Shown: piece after piece, positions 36,523-37,671 of the stretch | Position numbering within the stretch: position 1 is the first letter of the stretch | How the letters are laid out: every line of letters begins with the position of its first letter | Source: Candidatus Desulfobacula maris | Lineage (GTDB): Bacteria > Desulfobacterota > Desulfobacteria > Desulfobacterales > Desulfobacteraceae | Length of the DNA stretch: 37,671 nt | Assembly: GCA_014383445.1 (NCBI GenBank) | Contig: JACNHV010000208.1 | Coordinates: 1-37,671, forward strand | Direction of reading: 5' to 3' | Position numbers and translations under genes: made by a program | Notes under the pieces: generated by a model | What the model saw: only the letters and a program-made list of their open reading frames with translations | Databases searched by the model: none | What the model was told of the DNA's origin: nothing

Positions 36523-37671
36523 ATGAGTGTTTTATCAGTACTAAAGGAACGTGGATTTGTTGAAGACCTCACCCACAAGGAAGAGCTAGAAGATTATTTA
36601 GCCAATAACAAGGCAACCTGCTATATTGGATTTGACCCGACGGCTGCAAGTCTTCATGTTGGAAGTCTTGTCTGTATAATGGCTTTGGCTCATATGCAAA
36701 GACATGGGCACAGACCCATAGCTCTGGTTGGCGGTGGGACCGGCTTAATTGGAGATCCGTCCGGGAAAACTGAACTTCGTAAAATTATTACCCAGGAAGA
36801 GATTGATGAAAATAAAACCGGACTTCGGAATCAATTGTCCAGGTTTCTTGATTTTTCAGAGGATAAAGCTTTGTTGTTGGATAATGCTTCCTGGTTGACA
36901 AAACTTGAATATATTCCATTTTTAAGAGATATTGGCAGGCATTTCAGTGTCAACCGAATGGTAAAAGCAGAAAGCTATAAAGCTCGGATGGAATCTGAAG
37001 ACGGGCTTACCTTTATTGAATTTAATTATATGCTGCTTCAGGCGTATGATTTTATGCAGCTTGCCAAGTCATATGATTGTTTTTTGCAGATGGGCGGGTC
37101 AGATCAATGGGGAAATATTGTTGCCGGAATTGAATTAACTCGTAGAACAATAGGAAAACAAGCCTTTGGGATTACCTTTCCTTTGATTACCACGGCAAGC
37201 GGTATAAAAATGGGGAAAACGCATAAAGGAGCTGTATGGCTTGATGCCCAAAGATTCTCTCCCTATGAATATTACCAGTTCTGGGTAAATGCTGATGATG
37301 CAGATGTTGTAAGATTCCTTGCTTTGTTTACCTTTTTGCCAATGGAAGAAATTGATCAGGTAAGCCATCTTAAAGGAGCTGATCTGAATAAAGCCAAAGC
37401 AATTTTAGCCTATGAAGCCACCAGAATTTGTCATGGAGAAGATGAAGCGAACAAAGCCTTAGAGGCATCAGTATCCATGTTTGGGAACATAGAGATACCC
37501 ATGGATCTTTTAACCTCCAGCAGTATTCCAAGAGGTAGTCATTTGGTTACAAATGAGAAATCCGTGCCATTTTCATCCTATAATAAAGATGATGTTTTAG
37601 GGAAGATTCCCATAATTGACTTATTCATGGATGCAGGCTTGTGTAAATCCAAATCAGATGCCAGAAGGCTT
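36523..37671 (+). CDS. tyrS: Tyrosyl-tRNA synthetase, 3' end cut by the window
   Basis: 383 codons are visible from ATG 36523 to the window edge without a stop. Class I signatures: HVGS in FDPTAASLHVGSLV (HIGH motif) and KMGKT (KMSKS motif) in ASGIKMGKTHKGAVWLD; the tyrosine-site segments GDPSGKTELR and GGSDQWGNI are present. The last residues (GLCKSKSDARRL) enter the C-terminal S4-like tRNA-binding domain, so roughly 40 residues are missing. It charges tRNA-Tyr. It is probably co-transcribed with rny. No T-box is seen upstream. Confidence 0.96.
   Translation, partial: MSVLSVLKERGFVEDLTHKEELEDYLANNKATCYIGFDPTAASLHVGSLVCIMALAHMQRHGHRPIALVGGGTGLIGDPSGKTELRKIITQEEIDENKTGLRNQLSRFLDFSEDKALLLDNASWLTKLEYIPFLRDIGRHFSVNRMVKAESYKARMESEDGLTFIEFNYMLLQAYDFMQLAKSYDCFLQMGGSDQWGNIVAGIELTRRTIGKQAFGITFPLITTASGIKMGKTHKGAVWLDAQRFSPYEYYQFWVNADDADVVRFLALFTFLPMEEIDQVSHLKGADLNKAKAILAYEATRICHGEDEANKALEASVSMFGNIEIPMDLLTSSSIPRGSHLVTNEKSVPFSSYNKDDVLGKIPIIDLFMDAGLCKSKSDARRL

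Overview
The window looks like a chromosomal stretch of a low-to-mid GC, Gram-negative, anaerobic Desulfobacterota species, most likely a sulfate reducer of the Desulfobacteraceae (Desulfobacter/Desulfobacula-like). This is inferred from protein character, from a split F-ATPase operon with paired b'/b subunits, from a zapB-zapA-6S RNA-rny-tyrS order, and from an Ehr-type respiratory complex. No rRNA, tRNA or intact insertion sequence is visible.

Region 1 (1-5850, mostly minus strand). After about 600 bases of apparently decayed sequence come a CBS-domain protein and a DASS/SLC13-type anion transporter. Upstream of them, on the same strand, lies a four-gene signalling cassette: receiver-only regulator, membrane histidine kinase, a second kinase-like protein with an intact phospho-acceptor His but a ruined ATPase domain, and a second receiver-only regulator. 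That set of parts would suit a phosphorelay.

Region 2 (5932-14630, plus strand). A stand-alone PEP-synthase-like ATP-binding protein is followed by a six-gene cluster resembling hydrogenase-4/complex I: two antiporter-like subunits, a NuoH/HyfC subunit, a HyfE subunit, a fused NuoC-NuoD-like large subunit and a small subunit with an N-terminal ferredoxin domain. Both Ni-binding cysteine pairs of the large subunit are absent, so this is an energy-converting hydrogenase-related (Ehr) complex rather than a [NiFe] hydrogenase. It probably couples an unidentified redox reaction to ion pumping.

Region 3 (14670-20240). This holds an orphan HipB-like XRE regulator with three candidate operators, a U32-family protein, a cupin, two short inverted-repeat structures, a left-handed beta-helix transferase-like protein and an LD-carboxypeptidase.

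Region 4 (20231-26823). A serine beta-lactamase-fold hydrolase leads into the complete rod-shape cluster mreB-mreC-mreD-mrdA(PBP2)-mrdB(RodA). With the LD-carboxypeptidase this forms a cell-wall synthesis and recycling block.

Region 5 (27077-37671). An F1Fo-ATPase operon (b', b, delta, alpha, gamma, beta, epsilon; no a or c subunit) is preceded by a three-copy tandem repeat and closed by a clear terminator. It is followed by a GlmU-like uridylyltransferase lacking the acetyltransferase half, zapB, zapA, 6S RNA (ssrS), rny and the 5' part of tyrS, which runs off the window.
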